Below, piece after piece: positions 1-9,093 of a DNA stretch of 64,000 nt (position 1 is the stretch's first letter; every line of letters starts with the position of its first letter). The notes under the pieces were generated by a model, which saw only the letters and a program-made list of their open reading frames with translations, made no database searches and was not told where the DNA came from. Source of the DNA: Chitinophagales bacterium (GTDB lineage Bacteria > Bacteroidota > Bacteroidia > Chitinophagales > LD1); the NCBI GenBank assembly GCA_016786765.1, contig JAEUUZ010000051.1, positions 99,453-163,452 on the forward strand. The letters run 5' to 3'. The position numbers and the translations under genes were made by a program.

Positions 1-1278
1 ATCGGCCTGCTGACATTTTAAATAGCTCACCATTTCTTCGTAATCGGCATGAGCGCTGTACGATTCAAGGGATTCAATGCGTGCCTGCACATCATAGAAA
101 TCGCCAAAAATCTTCACCGATTTGTTTCCGGCTTTCAATCTTCCGCCCAGCGAATCAGGCGTGCAATAACCCACTAGCAAAATAGTATTGCGCTTATCGG
201 TGATATTATTTTTGATGTGATGCTTTATCCGTCCGGCTTCTGCCATGCCCGATGCAGAAATAATAACACAGGGTTCTTTCGAAGCACTCAATTCTTTCGA
301 ATCGTTAACCTCCACTACATAATGAATATCGTTGAATATGAAAGGTTCGCCATCAGTACGTTTCATGTAATCCAAAATCTCTGCATTGAACAACTCGGCA
401 TGTTTGCGCATAATTTCGGTTGTGTGTACGCTCAACGGACTATCGATGAACACTTTGATGTGCGGAATCTTACCCGCATTTTTCATGCGATCGAGGGCGT
501 AAATCAGTTCTTGCGTTCTATCTAAACTAAAAGCGGGAATTACCACATTTCCCTTTTGTTCTACGCATGTTTTTTGGATGATATCGAAGAGCATTTCTTC
601 GGTATTACCATAATTCGGATGTAATCGATCGCCATACGTAGATTCGCTAATAATGTAATCGGCTTGACGGAAGACTTCCGGAGCAGGCAATATTTTATCG
701 AACGGACGACCTACATCACCCGTGAATGTTAGCTTTACAACACCTCCTTTCCCATCTTTCTCATCAATGTGTACAGCCGCACTACCTAAAATATGTCCGG
801 CATCAGTAAAAGTAAAGGAGGTATTATCATCTAATTCAACCACTTGATGATAAGGCACTTTCACGAACTGTGACAAAATTTGTGTTACATCTTCAGCCGA
901 ATACAAAGGTTCAATTTCTTCTTCATGGCGTTTGACTCTGCGTTTGTTCACATGCATCAAATCGTGTTCTTGAATGTGTGCGCTATCCATCAACATTACT
1001 TCACACAAATCGTAAGTAGCCGGAGTGGCATACACTTGGCCTTTAAATCCTTCTTTTGCTAATTTCGGCAACAAGCCCGAATGATCTACATGCGCATGAC
1101 TCAAAATTACTGCATCAATAGTTTTCGGGTCGAAGGTGAAATTAAGATTGAGGGAAGGCAATTCACTTTTTCCTTGATATAAGCCACAATCGAGTAAAAT
1201 CTTATTTCCAATCCTGGTAGTAACGAGATGCTTACTTCCTGTAACCGTATGCGCAGCTCCTAAAATCTTAAGTTTCAT
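1..1278 (-). CDS. MBL-fold beta-CASP RNA hydrolase, partial at 3' end
   Basis: The ATG is at the right end and the gene runs off the left edge of the window, so only the first 426 codons are present. The translation has the metallo-beta-lactamase signature HAHVDH at residues 61-66, then a TGD motif, SESTYGDR, and near the window edge SAHAD, the beta-CASP motif of the CPSF73/RNase J-like exonuclease family. The expected role is Zn-dependent RNA processing or decay in the cytoplasm; the substrate is unknown. An FNR-like dyad lies about 53 bp upstream of the start, which suggests control by the neighbouring receiver-CRP/FNR regulator (inference). Family assignment is secure, the exact role is not. 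Confidence 0.9.
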   Translation of the reverse strand, partial: MKLKILGAAHTVTGSKHLVTTRIGNKILLDCGLYQGKSELPSLNLNFTFDPKTIDAVILSHAHVDHSGLLPKLAKEGFKGQVYATPATYDLCEVMLMDSAHIQEHDLMHVNKRRVKRHEEEIEPLYSAEDVTQILSQFVKVPYHQVVELDDNTSFTFTDAGHILGSAAVHIDEKDGKGGVVKLTFTGDVGRPFDKILPAPEVFRQADYIISESTYGDRLHPNYGNTEEMLFDIIQKTCVEQKGNVVIPAFSLDRTQELIYALDRMKNAGKIPHIKVFIDSPLSVHTTEIMRKHAELFNAEILDYMKRTDGEPFIFNDIHYVVEVNDSKELSASKEPCVIISASGMAEAGRIKHHIKNNITDKRNTILLVGYCTPDSLGGRLKAGNKSVKIFGDFYDVQARIESLESYSAHADYEEMVSYLKCQQAD

Positions 1279-1330
1279 TGTTTTATTTTTGTGAGTTCAC
1301 AATTTTACCGCTATTCGGCCAAGTCTTTTC

Positions 1331-1344
1331 ATGACATAAGTCAT
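1331..1344. promoter_or_regulatory. FNR-like dyad operator, copy 1 (ATGAC-ATAA-GTCAT)
   Basis: This is a perfect 14-bp inverted repeat with 5-bp half sites and a 4-bp spacer, the same geometry and TGA core as an FNR box. It lies between the divergent MBL hydrolase and the small exported protein. On the MBL side a -7-like box (TAAAATTG, 1307 to 1300) sits 34 bp from the dyad centre, which would put the dyad near -40 of the transcript, the class II activator position. An identical pair of half sites recurs at 4667-4680. The likely binder is the receiver-CRP/FNR regulator encoded between them. Confidence 0.6.
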
Positions 1345-1404
1345 AACAAGATAGCCTTTTAATCATGCGTTCTTGCAGTATAAATCACTTTTCTTTGAGA
1401 GGAA

Positions 1405-1773
1405 ATGAATACCATGAAACCAGTATTAATGCTTTTGCTCCTTTTGATTGCTCCATTTGTAATGAATGCGCAAACAAAAGTGAAACCCTATTGCTATGTA
1501 GAGATTTTATTTAGCGATGTAGTAGAGGAGAAAGAATGTAGCCAAATGCGAAAAATATTAGCCACTGATTGTCAGGACATATTAGTGTTTGCCGAAGAAC
1601 AGATCGTATATTGTGCCATTAAATCCAAAACTGATTTAGTATCCTTTGATGCCAGTCTGCGAAAAAAAATTGGTGTTTTTGCTATCTATCCTATCCACAT
1701 CCATTATTCGTTTACCCCATTCAATATTGGGCAATGTGTATATCCGGAGTGTTTCCCAAGCGGTGAAAAGTAG
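1405..1773 (+). CDS. Small exported hypothetical protein (122 aa)
   Basis: I do not recognise this protein. It begins with a signal peptide: a short polar start (MNTMKP), a hydrophobic stretch at residues 6-20 and a likely cleavage after NAQ. The mature part of about 100 residues contains six cysteines, suggesting disulfides and a periplasmic or extracellular location. A second ATG at codon 4 could also be the start. It lies just upstream of a histidine kinase (38-nt gap) and downstream of the FNR-like dyad. It may therefore be co-transcribed with the kinase and regulator, either as a sensor accessory or as a target; this is inference from position only. Confidence 0.65.
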   Translation: MNTMKPVLMLLLLLIAPFVMNAQTKVKPYCYVEILFSDVVEEKECSQMRKILATDCQDILVFAEEQIVYCAIKSKTDLVSFDASLRKKIGVFAIYPIHIHYSFTPFNIGQCVYPECFPSGEK

Positions 1774-1811
1774 GAATAAATCCTATTTTTGAGCTTAACC
1801 TATAAAACTGT

Positions 1812-3113
1812 ATGCCGATTAATCTTGTCATTCTCTTTCTTTTAGTACTCGTTATTGGCGTTTTTGCTTATTATTTTTTTAGAGTGAGCGCAGTAAAAGA
1901 GAACTACGAATTAGAGCAATTCAAAGCCCTTTTTGAATTTGCCACAGAGGGCATAATTATCGCCAATAAAGAAGGGCGAATTGTTTTGGCCAACCCCAAA
2001 GCATTGCAACAATTTGGTTATACAGCACATGAATTAGCCAACAAAGAAATAGAAATATTAATTCCGCAAAAATCGAAACATAAGCATGTTCACGACCGCG
2101 AGGTATTTACCCAGAAGCCATCCCATCGGTCCATGGGGGCTATGCGCGATTTGTTTGCCTTGCGAAAAGACGGAACCGTTTTTCCGGTGGAAGTTAGTTT
2201 AAGTCATTATAAGATTGGCGAAACACTGTTTGTTATTGCGTTCGTCATCGACATTACCATTCGAAAACAAAACGAAAAAGAACTACAGGCAAAATCGGCT
2301 ACGATTCGCGAAATGAATGTTTCGTTGGAAACTAAAGTGCAACAGCGAACAATGATTCTGCGTGAAACACTCACTGAATTAGAAAAATCGAAAGAAGAGT
2401 TAGCTTCTGCACTGGAATCGGAAAAAGAAGTAAACAGCTTAAAAACGAGATTTATCTCCATGGCATCGCATGAATTTAGAACACCTTTAAGTTCCATTCT
2501 TTCATCCGCAACACTTATCTCAAAATACCCTAAGGAAGAGGATTTCGAGAAAAGAGAGAAACATGTGAAACGGATTAAAGACTCAGTTAAAAATCTTACA
2601 GATATTTTGGAAGACTTTCTATCAATAGGAAAATTAGAGGACGGACGAATTTCGTTGCGTTATGAAGAGACCAATATTCGTGAGTTTATCGAAACTATCT
2701 GCAACGAGAAACAAGAAGATTTAGCCAAGGAAAACCAAAAGATTGTTTTCCAATTTGAAGGGAACGAATGGGCATTATGCGATAAATATATTTTGCGTAA
2801 TATGATGATTAACCTCATCAGTAATGCCATAAAATTTTCGCCTTTGGATGGAACTATAGAAGTGAGTATTGCTAGTGGAGCGCAAGAAATTATACTGTGC
2901 GTAAAAGACCAAGGCATTGGCATTTCAAAAGAAGACCAAGAGCATTTGTTTGAACGCTTTTTCCGTGGGCAAAATGCATCAAATATTCAAGGGACCGGAC
3001 TAGGCTTACACATTGTTTCCCGATATTTGAATTTGCTCAACGGTACAATAGACGTGCAAAGTGAAATTGAAAAAGGAACCACATTTTGTGTGCATTTACC
3101 GCAAAGACATTAA
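1812..3113 (+). CDS. Membrane-anchored PAS sensor histidine kinase
   Basis: A 433-residue kinase. One N-terminal membrane segment (about residues 3-23) is followed by a PAS domain (about 36-150), a coiled-coil linker (about 155-210), a HisKA domain with phospho-acceptor His220 in SMASHEFRTP, and an HATPase_c domain with N box (N334, N338), G1 box DQGIG (366-370) and G2 box GTGLGL (394-399). There is no periplasmic loop, so the signal is probably cytoplasmic. The PAS stretch KHKHVHD followed by a KDGTxFPVE strand resembles the FixL haem-PAS region, with His94 near the haem-ligand position; many non-haem PAS domains share this pattern, so haem is only a possibility. It is 9 nt upstream of its partner regulator. 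Confidence 0.95.
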   Translation: MPINLVILFLLVLVIGVFAYYFFRVSAVKENYELEQFKALFEFATEGIIIANKEGRIVLANPKALQQFGYTAHELANKEIEILIPQKSKHKHVHDREVFTQKPSHRSMGAMRDLFALRKDGTVFPVEVSLSHYKIGETLFVIAFVIDITIRKQNEKELQAKSATIREMNVSLETKVQQRTMILRETLTELEKSKEELASALESEKEVNSLKTRFISMASHEFRTPLSSILSSATLISKYPKEEDFEKREKHVKRIKDSVKNLTDILEDFLSIGKLEDGRISLRYEETNIREFIETICNEKQEDLAKENQKIVFQFEGNEWALCDKYILRNMMINLISNAIKFSPLDGTIEVSIASGAQEIILCVKDQGIGISKEDQEHLFERFFRGQNASNIQGTGLGLHIVSRYLNLLNGTIDVQSEIEKGTTFCVHLPQRH

Positions 3114-3122
3114 ATTTAAGCT

Positions 3123-4184
3123 ATGAAGAAGATACTACTTATTGAAGACAATCGAGACGTAAGAGAAAACACGGCAGAGATTTTAGAATTGGCGAATTAT
3201 ACTGTTGTGACAGCCGAGAACGGTAAAATAGGTGTTGAGTTGGCACAAAAAGAAAATCCGGATTTAATTATTTGCGATATTATGATGCCGGTGTTAGACG
3301 GATACGGTGTTTTGCATTTATTGAGCAAAAACCCAGAGCTTTCTGCCATTCCTTTAATTTTTCTTTCTGCAAAATCGGAAAGAGCAGATGTGCGAAGAGG
3401 TATGGATATGGGTGCCGATGACTATATTACCAAGCCTTTCGAAGAAAGTGAATTGTTGAATGCAGTGGAATCGCGCTTGCGCAAAGCAGAATTTTTACGC
3501 AAGGAAATATCTTCTTCATCTGAAGGTATGCGCGAGTTATTATCACTCGCAAAGTCGTTTGAAGAACTAAAATCGTTGCCCGATAATTACGATACTTCAC
3601 ATTTCAAGAAAAAAGAAAACGTATATCGCGAAGGACAGCGTGTCAACTTCCTCTTATTGGTTGTAGAAGGAAAAGTAAAAACGTTCAAAACCAGTGAAGA
3701 CGGTAAAGAACTGATTACCGGAATCTACACCAAAGGTGAATTTATTGGCTACTCCTACATTTTAGGCGACATGCAAACCTTGCAGGAATCGTGTGAAGCA
3801 TTGGAGAACGCTGAAGTATGCTTTATTCCGAAAAATGATTTCATGCAGTTGGTTACTGCCAATACTTCGGTAGCGAAAAAGTTTATATCCATGTTGGCGA
3901 AAAACACTTTAGAGCGCGAAGAGCAATTGTTGAAATTAGCCTACAACTCGCTACGAAAAAGAATTGCAGACGGCTTGCTAGAAGTATATTCTAAATTTAA
4001 AGTGAAGCAAGAAGATAAACCGGCTATTCAGTTTTCGAGAGAAGATTTGGCGCAAGTAGTGGGCACAGCCACAGAATCGCTCATTCGTACACTTAGTGAT
4101 TTCAAGCACGAAAAGTTAATCGAAATTAAAGAGGGTAAAATTTCTATTCTCGAAGAAGAAAAACTTAGAAATTTGGCTAATTAA
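3123..4184 (+). CDS. Response regulator: receiver domain fused to CRP/FNR-type DNA-binding module
   Basis: 353 residues in three parts. The receiver domain (1-120) has acidic residues E8 and D9, phospho-acceptor D52 (ICDIMMP), S82 and K104. A cyclic-nucleotide-binding-like beta-roll follows (about 160-260). The C-terminal HTH_CRP (about 270-345) has recognition-helix residues E318 and R322, which match the Glu and Arg of FNR/CRP that read the TGA core. The beta-roll lacks the Arg-Ser cAMP pocket of Escherichia coli CRP and the N-terminal cysteine cluster of FNR. Phosphorylation by the adjacent kinase is therefore the likely input. Its stop codon shares a TTAA with the convergent gene downstream. 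Probable targets are the two flanking genes with FNR-like dyads. Confidence 0.93.
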   Translation: MKKILLIEDNRDVRENTAEILELANYTVVTAENGKIGVELAQKENPDLIICDIMMPVLDGYGVLHLLSKNPELSAIPLIFLSAKSERADVRRGMDMGADDYITKPFEESELLNAVESRLRKAEFLRKEISSSSEGMRELLSLAKSFEELKSLPDNYDTSHFKKKENVYREGQRVNFLLLVVEGKVKTFKTSEDGKELITGIYTKGEFIGYSYILGDMQTLQESCEALENAEVCFIPKNDFMQLVTANTSVAKKFISMLAKNTLEREEQLLKLAYNSLRKRIADGLLEVYSKFKVKQEDKPAIQFSREDLAQVVGTATESLIRTLSDFKHEKLIEIKEGKISILEEEKLRNLAN

Positions 4185-4594
4185 CGCCAAACATCGCGAT
4201 CAGCCATATCCGCAGCGCTTTCATCGTTGCTTTTAGACGACAATTCTTGTCCTTCCTCATTCTGATGCGCTAATGTCCAAGAATCGGTGAGCGTAGTTTC
4301 TATCCATACATTTCCCGATTTCCGAAAAACCTGAGCGTGTAATCCAAATTGTGTTTCCAAATCTTGTTCAATAGTAGACACAGTGGTTTCAGCAGAAAAA
4401 CTGTATTCGGCTGCAGTTTCCGTATTTAGCAATTCGCTTAATGATGTATCGTGACTTACCAAATAGCGCTTGGCAGAACCCTCCATATCATTGTGCTTTT
4501 TGCGAAAAAACTCTAACTTCAGAAATGGGAAAAATGAACTGAATTCCTTTTGTAAAGATGACAATTTGTGTTTGCTATTGATGTGGATTACCAT
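4181..4594 (-). CDS. Conserved hypothetical protein (137 aa)
   Basis: A soluble, acidic-tailed protein with no signal peptide or membrane segment. It has a recognisable core, FFRKKHNDMEG near residues 29-39 and VFRKSGNVWIETTLTD near 89-104. I have the impression this is a conserved Bacteroidota family, but I know no function for it. The C-terminal 25 residues are rich in Glu, Ser and Asp and look disordered. It converges on the receiver-CRP/FNR gene and shares the TTAA stop quartet with it. Upstream, an FNR-like dyad sits about 40 bp before a plausible transcription start, so it is probably a regulon member. Confidence 0.75.
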   Translation of the reverse strand: MVIHINSKHKLSSLQKEFSSFFPFLKLEFFRKKHNDMEGSAKRYLVSHDTSLSELLNTETAAEYSFSAETTVSTIEQDLETQFGLHAQVFRKSGNVWIETTLTDSWTLAHQNEEGQELSSKSNDESAADMADRDVWR

Positions 4595-4666
4595 AAAGCC
4601 TAATAATGTTCAAAAAGATAAAAAAGTTAAGTGGAGCAAAGAGAACTATTTGATTTGTAAAGAACT

Positions 4667-4680
4667 ATGACTTTTGTCAT
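4667..4680. promoter_or_regulatory. FNR-like dyad operator, copy 2 (ATGAC-TTTT-GTCAT)
   Basis: The half sites and spacer length are identical to the copy at 1331-1344, but the spacer sequence differs, so the two are not simply a duplicated segment. On the minus strand a -7-like box (TCTCTTTG, 4644 to 4637) lies 33 bp from the dyad centre, almost the same spacing as at copy 1. That places the dyad near -40 of a transcript entering the 137-residue hypothetical gene. Confidence 0.6.
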
Positions 4681-4722
4681 GGGTCGCTATCAAAATCAAA
4701 TGCGTCTTTTTTCTAATACAAA

Positions 4723-6021
4723 CTACTTTATCAATCGACCGGAAAGTCGTAAAAGGTCGGTCTCGGCTAGCTTTGCCAAATAGAGATTATTAATTACTCG
4801 GTAATTCACTTCTTCAAAACTGCGTTGTGCCTCTCGATAGTCAACTACTGTAGATTGGCCCATCTGGTATCGGGTAGTCATCAAATCAAGGTAGTCTTTG
4901 GCCGTTTTTACATCGGTTTTATCCAGCTCAATTTGAGCAACCAACATGGAATACGTTTGCCATGTTTGCAGTAACAGCCCTTGGTAGAGTTTCTTGTTTT
5001 GTTCCAATTGCAGTTCCGCATTTTGTGTTTGCAGCTTTGCCGATTTCAAATTCCGCACATTCACATTGCCCGAAAATACAGGAACAGAAAGCGTAACCAA
5101 GGCTGATGGCCCATATGCCTGATTGTATAAGGTAAAACCGGCTTGGCTTTGCGAAAGATTGTAATTATACGCTGCACTCAATTTAAGTTGTGGCAATCGA
5201 GCGGCTTGTATCTCTTTTTGTGCCTGTAACGAAATATTGATTTGGTTTTCGTTGGCTAAAATTTCCGGATTCATATCCACCTGTGAAACGAGTTCGGCAT
5301 AGCGCAAATTTGTGTTTACAGGTAAATTCGCATTCAGCAAATAACTACTATCGGCCGGAAAATTCAATGTAACATTTAAATCTGTTAACGCACTTTTTAC
5401 CGCATTCACTTGGGAAAGCACGGCTTGCTTGCGGGATGTAAAATCTAACTCGGCCAAATACAAATCAGTATTATTAGCCATACCGGCTGTTTGCCGAAGT
5501 TTTACCAATTGCAATCGTTCTTCACTCACTTTCTGTAATTGTTGAACCACTGTTAAATAACTTTGTTGCTTGATTACTGCCGAATAGCGCTGAATCACTT
5601 GACTTAATGTATTCTGTACTTGCGACTTCAATTTATTTTCGCCCATTAATTCTAATTCTGCCAATCGCTTTCTAGTGGCAAACATTTTTAACCCATCAAA
5701 AACAGTGTAATTGAGCGCTACATTGGCAGCAAATGCATTGCTACCTACATTGTTACGTTCAATAGTAGAGCCATTGGTAAATTCTTGTTTCAAATTACTC
5801 AAGGCAGGATTATCAGTGGCGTTCACCGCTATGGTTGGCAGCATTCCGGCAGCTCCGGGATGATTGTTGATATGTGCGATTTGTGATTCGTTCTGGGCAA
5901 TCTTAATTTGAAAGTTATTTTCCAAAGCAACACGAACAGCATCTTCTAGGGTTAGGGTTGATTGCCCGAACACCTTACAAGAAAACATAAGAAGAAGCAG
6001 TATCAATCCATTATTCTTCAT
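4723..6021 (-). CDS. TolC-family outer-membrane efflux protein
   Basis: 432 residues from the chosen ATG, which gives a clean signal peptide (MKNNGLILLLLMFSCKVFGQ). Farther-upstream ATGs in the same frame lie inside the pump gene and would add a non-signal extension. The body has the alternating coiled-coil and beta-barrel pattern of outer membrane efflux proteins, with repeated heptad-rich stretches (about 130-200 and 335-420). It forms the trimeric exit duct for the RND pump. Its start codon overlaps the end of the pump gene by 11 nt (ATGAAGAATAA), so translation is probably coupled. Confidence 0.93.
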   Translation of the reverse strand: MKNNGLILLLLMFSCKVFGQSTLTLEDAVRVALENNFQIKIAQNESQIAHINNHPGAAGMLPTIAVNATDNPALSNLKQEFTNGSTIERNNVGSNAFAANVALNYTVFDGLKMFATRKRLAELELMGENKLKSQVQNTLSQVIQRYSAVIKQQSYLTVVQQLQKVSEERLQLVKLRQTAGMANNTDLYLAELDFTSRKQAVLSQVNAVKSALTDLNVTLNFPADSSYLLNANLPVNTNLRYAELVSQVDMNPEILANENQINISLQAQKEIQAARLPQLKLSAAYNYNLSQSQAGFTLYNQAYGPSALVTLSVPVFSGNVNVRNLKSAKLQTQNAELQLEQNKKLYQGLLLQTWQTYSMLVAQIELDKTDVKTAKDYLDLMTTRYQMGQSTVVDYREAQRSFEEVNYRVINNLYLAKLAETDLLRLSGRLIK

Positions 6022-9000
6022 CGAAGGCATATTTTTTAGTAGCAGATAAATAAGAGTATACAGCCGGTATAACAAACAGGGTAAGCAGTAGTGAAAAAAG
6101 CACACCACCCACAATAACCACTCCCAAAGGAATGCGGCTCGTTGAAGCAGCTCCTAACGACAATGCAATAGGCAATGCACCTAATGAAGTGGCTAAGCTT
6201 GTCATTACAATAGGACGCATACGTTGTACCGATGCATCTAAAATAGCATCCATTTTTGCCTCTCCGGCCTTGCGTTTTTGGTTAGCAAATTCCACAATCA
6301 AAATCCCGTTTTTGGTCACCAAACCCACTAGCATAATCATTCCAATTTGAGAAAAGATATTAATGGTATTTCCGGTAAGCCACAACGATAGTAATGCGCC
6401 AGCAAGTGCAAGTGGTACCGTAAGCATAATCGTAAACGGATCCACAAAACTCTCGAACTGTGCAGCCAATACCAAATAAATGAGCACCAAGGCCAATAAA
6501 AAAGCAAACGATGTATTGGAAGAACTTTCTGCAAAATCGCGCGATGGGCCGTTGAGAGATGATGTAAAACTTTCATCCAACAATTTATCGCCTATACGCT
6601 GCATTGCTGCAACCCCATCTCCAACAGTTTTGCCGGGTGACAATGATGCAGATACCGTAGCCGATTTATAACGATTAAAGTGATACAATTGCGGAGGGTT
6701 ACTGGTTTCTTTCAAAGTAATAACACTCGAAAGCTGAATCAACTCTCCCCGATTATTCTTTGTATACAACTTGTCAATATCCCCTGGCTCATCGCGGTCT
6801 TTCCGACTCATTTGTCCAATAATTTGGTACTGACGACCATTCATTATAAAATAACCGATACGATTACCACTAAATGCAGATTGTAACGTTTGTGCGATAT
6901 CAGCTACACTCACGCCTAAATCCTTAGCTTTCAAACGATCGATTTCTACTTGCAATTCGGGCTTATTGAATTTCAAGTTGGCATCAGCCATTTGGAAGGT
7001 AGAGTCTTTACGTACCTCCGCCAAAAACTTTGGTAACACTTCCTTTATCTTATCAAAATTCTGATTTTGAATAACGTATTGTACCGGCAATGCACCTTTT
7101 GATGCTAATCCTACACTGATGGTTTGCTCTTGCACCAAGAAAATTCTTCCATCGTTAAATAGTGATAACTGACTGTTGGTGCGATTCAAAATTTCTTCTT
7201 GTGATAACTTTCTTTCATTACGGGGTACTAGCACAACCCGACCAAATGCACTATTTACACTTCCTGTTCCAACATTTTGGTTATTCGTAGAGGCAAAAGT
7301 AAATGTTTGCTCAGGAATAGAATCTTGAAAATAGTTCGACAGCGATTGTACAAAGCGATCCATGTAATCGAACGAAGTTCCTTCTGCTGCAGTAACCGAA
7401 AATCGGAATTGTCCACGATCTTCCATTGGAGCCAACTCGGTTTGCAATGTTTTGAAAAGCAGTACTGCAATAACCATACTGATACCAATAATCACCCATG
7501 AAAACCCGCGCACTTTCATAAACTTACTCAGCAAGTTTCGATAGCCATTTTCAAAGGCTTGAAAATAAGGCTCTGTTTTTTCATAAAACTTACCGTGCTC
7601 AGCATTTTTGGAACTCAACAATACGTTCAATACAGGTGTTAACGTAAGCGATACAAAAGCAGAAATCAAAACAGCAGCAGCAACAACTACACCAAACTCT
7701 TTAAACAAACTACCTACAAATCCTTCAATAAAAATTAATGGCAAGAACACAACGGCTAAGGTGATAGAAGTAGAAATAACAGCAAACAAAATTTCTTTAG
7801 AACCCTCTAGCGCAGCCTTCTTAATACTCATTCCCTCTTCCAACTTTCGGAAAATATTCTCCGTTACAACAATACCATCATCCACCACAAGCCCTGTAGC
7901 CAATACAATAGCAAGTAGGGTAAGAATATTGATACTAAAGCCAAACAGATACATAATGAAGAAAACGCCAATCAAAGACACCGGAATATCTATTAACGGA
8001 CGAATAGCAATTTTCCAACTTCGGAAAAAGAAATAGATGACCAACACCACCAACAGGAACGAAATCACCAATGTTTCTTCTACTTCCAACAATGCACGCT
8101 TTACATTCTTTGTAGTATCTAATACCACATTGAATTCGATATCTTCAAAGCCCTTTTGTTTTTTAATAGATTCCAATCTTTTATAAAACTCTTCGGCAAT
8201 ATTGATGTAGTTGGCTCCGGGTTGAGGTGTAAGTGCACAAGCCAATGCATTCACGCCATTCAAACGAAAACCAACTTCTTCCGCTTCACTCCCTAGTATA
8301 ACATCGGCAACATCGCTTAAACGCACTATCCCCGTGGCATCTTCCCGCAAAATCAAGTTGCGAAAATCTTCTTCTTTGGTTAGTCGCCCTAACGTTCTTA
8401 CTATCAACTCGGTATTATTACCATATACTTTCCCTCCGGGTAACTCTACATTTTCTTTATCGAGTGCCGAACGCACATCTTGCAACGTAACATTATAGGC
8501 CATTAGTTGCTCCGGGTGAAACCAAATGCGCATAGCATATTTTCGTTGGCCATAGAGGTTTACACCACTTACTTCCGGAATAGTTTGCAACTTTTCCTGC
8601 AACGTTGTTTCTGCAAAATCACTTAGTTGTAACGTGGTTTTTTCTTTACTCTGCACTGCTAAAATAATGATGGCATCGGCATTGGCATCGGCCTTCGACA
8701 CCACAGGAGGCGCATCAATATCAGCCGGCAGTTGCTTCACAGCCTGACTCACTTTATCGCGCACATCATTGGCTGCATTATCCAAATTCTCGGTGAGATT
8801 AAACTCAACAGTAATTACACTCGAGCCTTGATTACTGGAGGAAGAAATTGTTCTAATGCCCTGAATACCATTAATAGCTTTTTCCAAAGGTTCGGTAATC
8901 TGACTTTCAATAACATTCGCGTTTGCACCGGTATAATTGGTACGTACGGTAATGATAGGCGGATCGGTAGCTGGGAATTCACGCACACCCAAAAATTTCA

Positions 9001-9085
9001 TAGCCACTAGCCCGAAGAGTACAATAACAATGCTGCAAACGATAGCAAAAACGGGGCGTCTAAGACTTAACTCGGAAATATTCAT
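6011..9085 (-). CDS. RND multidrug efflux pump, inner-membrane permease (AcrB/HAE1 family)
   Basis: 1024 residues, the usual length for a HAE1 pump. The N terminus (NISELSLRRPVFAIV) is the typical first membrane helix, followed by the porter domain, the central helices, a second porter repeat and the final helices. The proton-relay aspartates D402 and D403 are in GLVVDDGIVVTEN, and the matching lysine is in LVGLVTKNG. It uses the proton gradient to pump hydrophobic compounds, dyes, detergents or antibiotics from the periplasm through the TolC duct; the substrate cannot be read from sequence. It lies 8 nt downstream of the adaptor and overlaps the TolC gene. Confidence 0.97.
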   Translation of the reverse strand: MNISELSLRRPVFAIVCSIVIVLFGLVAMKFLGVREFPATDPPIITVRTNYTGANANVIESQITEPLEKAINGIQGIRTISSSSNQGSSVITVEFNLTENLDNAANDVRDKVSQAVKQLPADIDAPPVVSKADANADAIIILAVQSKEKTTLQLSDFAETTLQEKLQTIPEVSGVNLYGQRKYAMRIWFHPEQLMAYNVTLQDVRSALDKENVELPGGKVYGNNTELIVRTLGRLTKEEDFRNLILREDATGIVRLSDVADVILGSEAEEVGFRLNGVNALACALTPQPGANYINIAEEFYKRLESIKKQKGFEDIEFNVVLDTTKNVKRALLEVEETLVISFLLVVLVIYFFFRSWKIAIRPLIDIPVSLIGVFFIMYLFGFSINILTLLAIVLATGLVVDDGIVVTENIFRKLEEGMSIKKAALEGSKEILFAVISTSITLAVVFLPLIFIEGFVGSLFKEFGVVVAAAVLISAFVSLTLTPVLNVLLSSKNAEHGKFYEKTEPYFQAFENGYRNLLSKFMKVRGFSWVIIGISMVIAVLLFKTLQTELAPMEDRGQFRFSVTAAEGTSFDYMDRFVQSLSNYFQDSIPEQTFTFASTNNQNVGTGSVNSAFGRVVLVPRNERKLSQEEILNRTNSQLSLFNDGRIFLVQEQTISVGLASKGALPVQYVIQNQNFDKIKEVLPKFLAEVRKDSTFQMADANLKFNKPELQVEIDRLKAKDLGVSVADIAQTLQSAFSGNRIGYFIMNGRQYQIIGQMSRKDRDEPGDIDKLYTKNNRGELIQLSSVITLKETSNPPQLYHFNRYKSATVSASLSPGKTVGDGVAAMQRIGDKLLDESFTSSLNGPSRDFAESSSNTSFAFLLALVLIYLVLAAQFESFVDPFTIMLTVPLALAGALLSLWLTGNTINIFSQIGMIMLVGLVTKNGILIVEFANQKRKAGEAKMDAILDASVQRMRPIVMTSLATSLGALPIALSLGAASTSRIPLGVVIVGGVLFSLLLTLFVIPAVYSYLSATKKYAFDEE

Positions 9086-9093
9086 GGTTCAAT

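Noticed and set aside
6022..6114. Longer in-frame start for the TolC gene
   Set aside because: The extension lies inside the RND pump gene and destroys the signal peptide arrangement; the ATG at 6021 fits.
7608..8036. ORFs on the opposite strand of the RND pump and of other long genes
   Set aside because: They are antisense shadows of well-recognised genes, with composition unlike real proteins.
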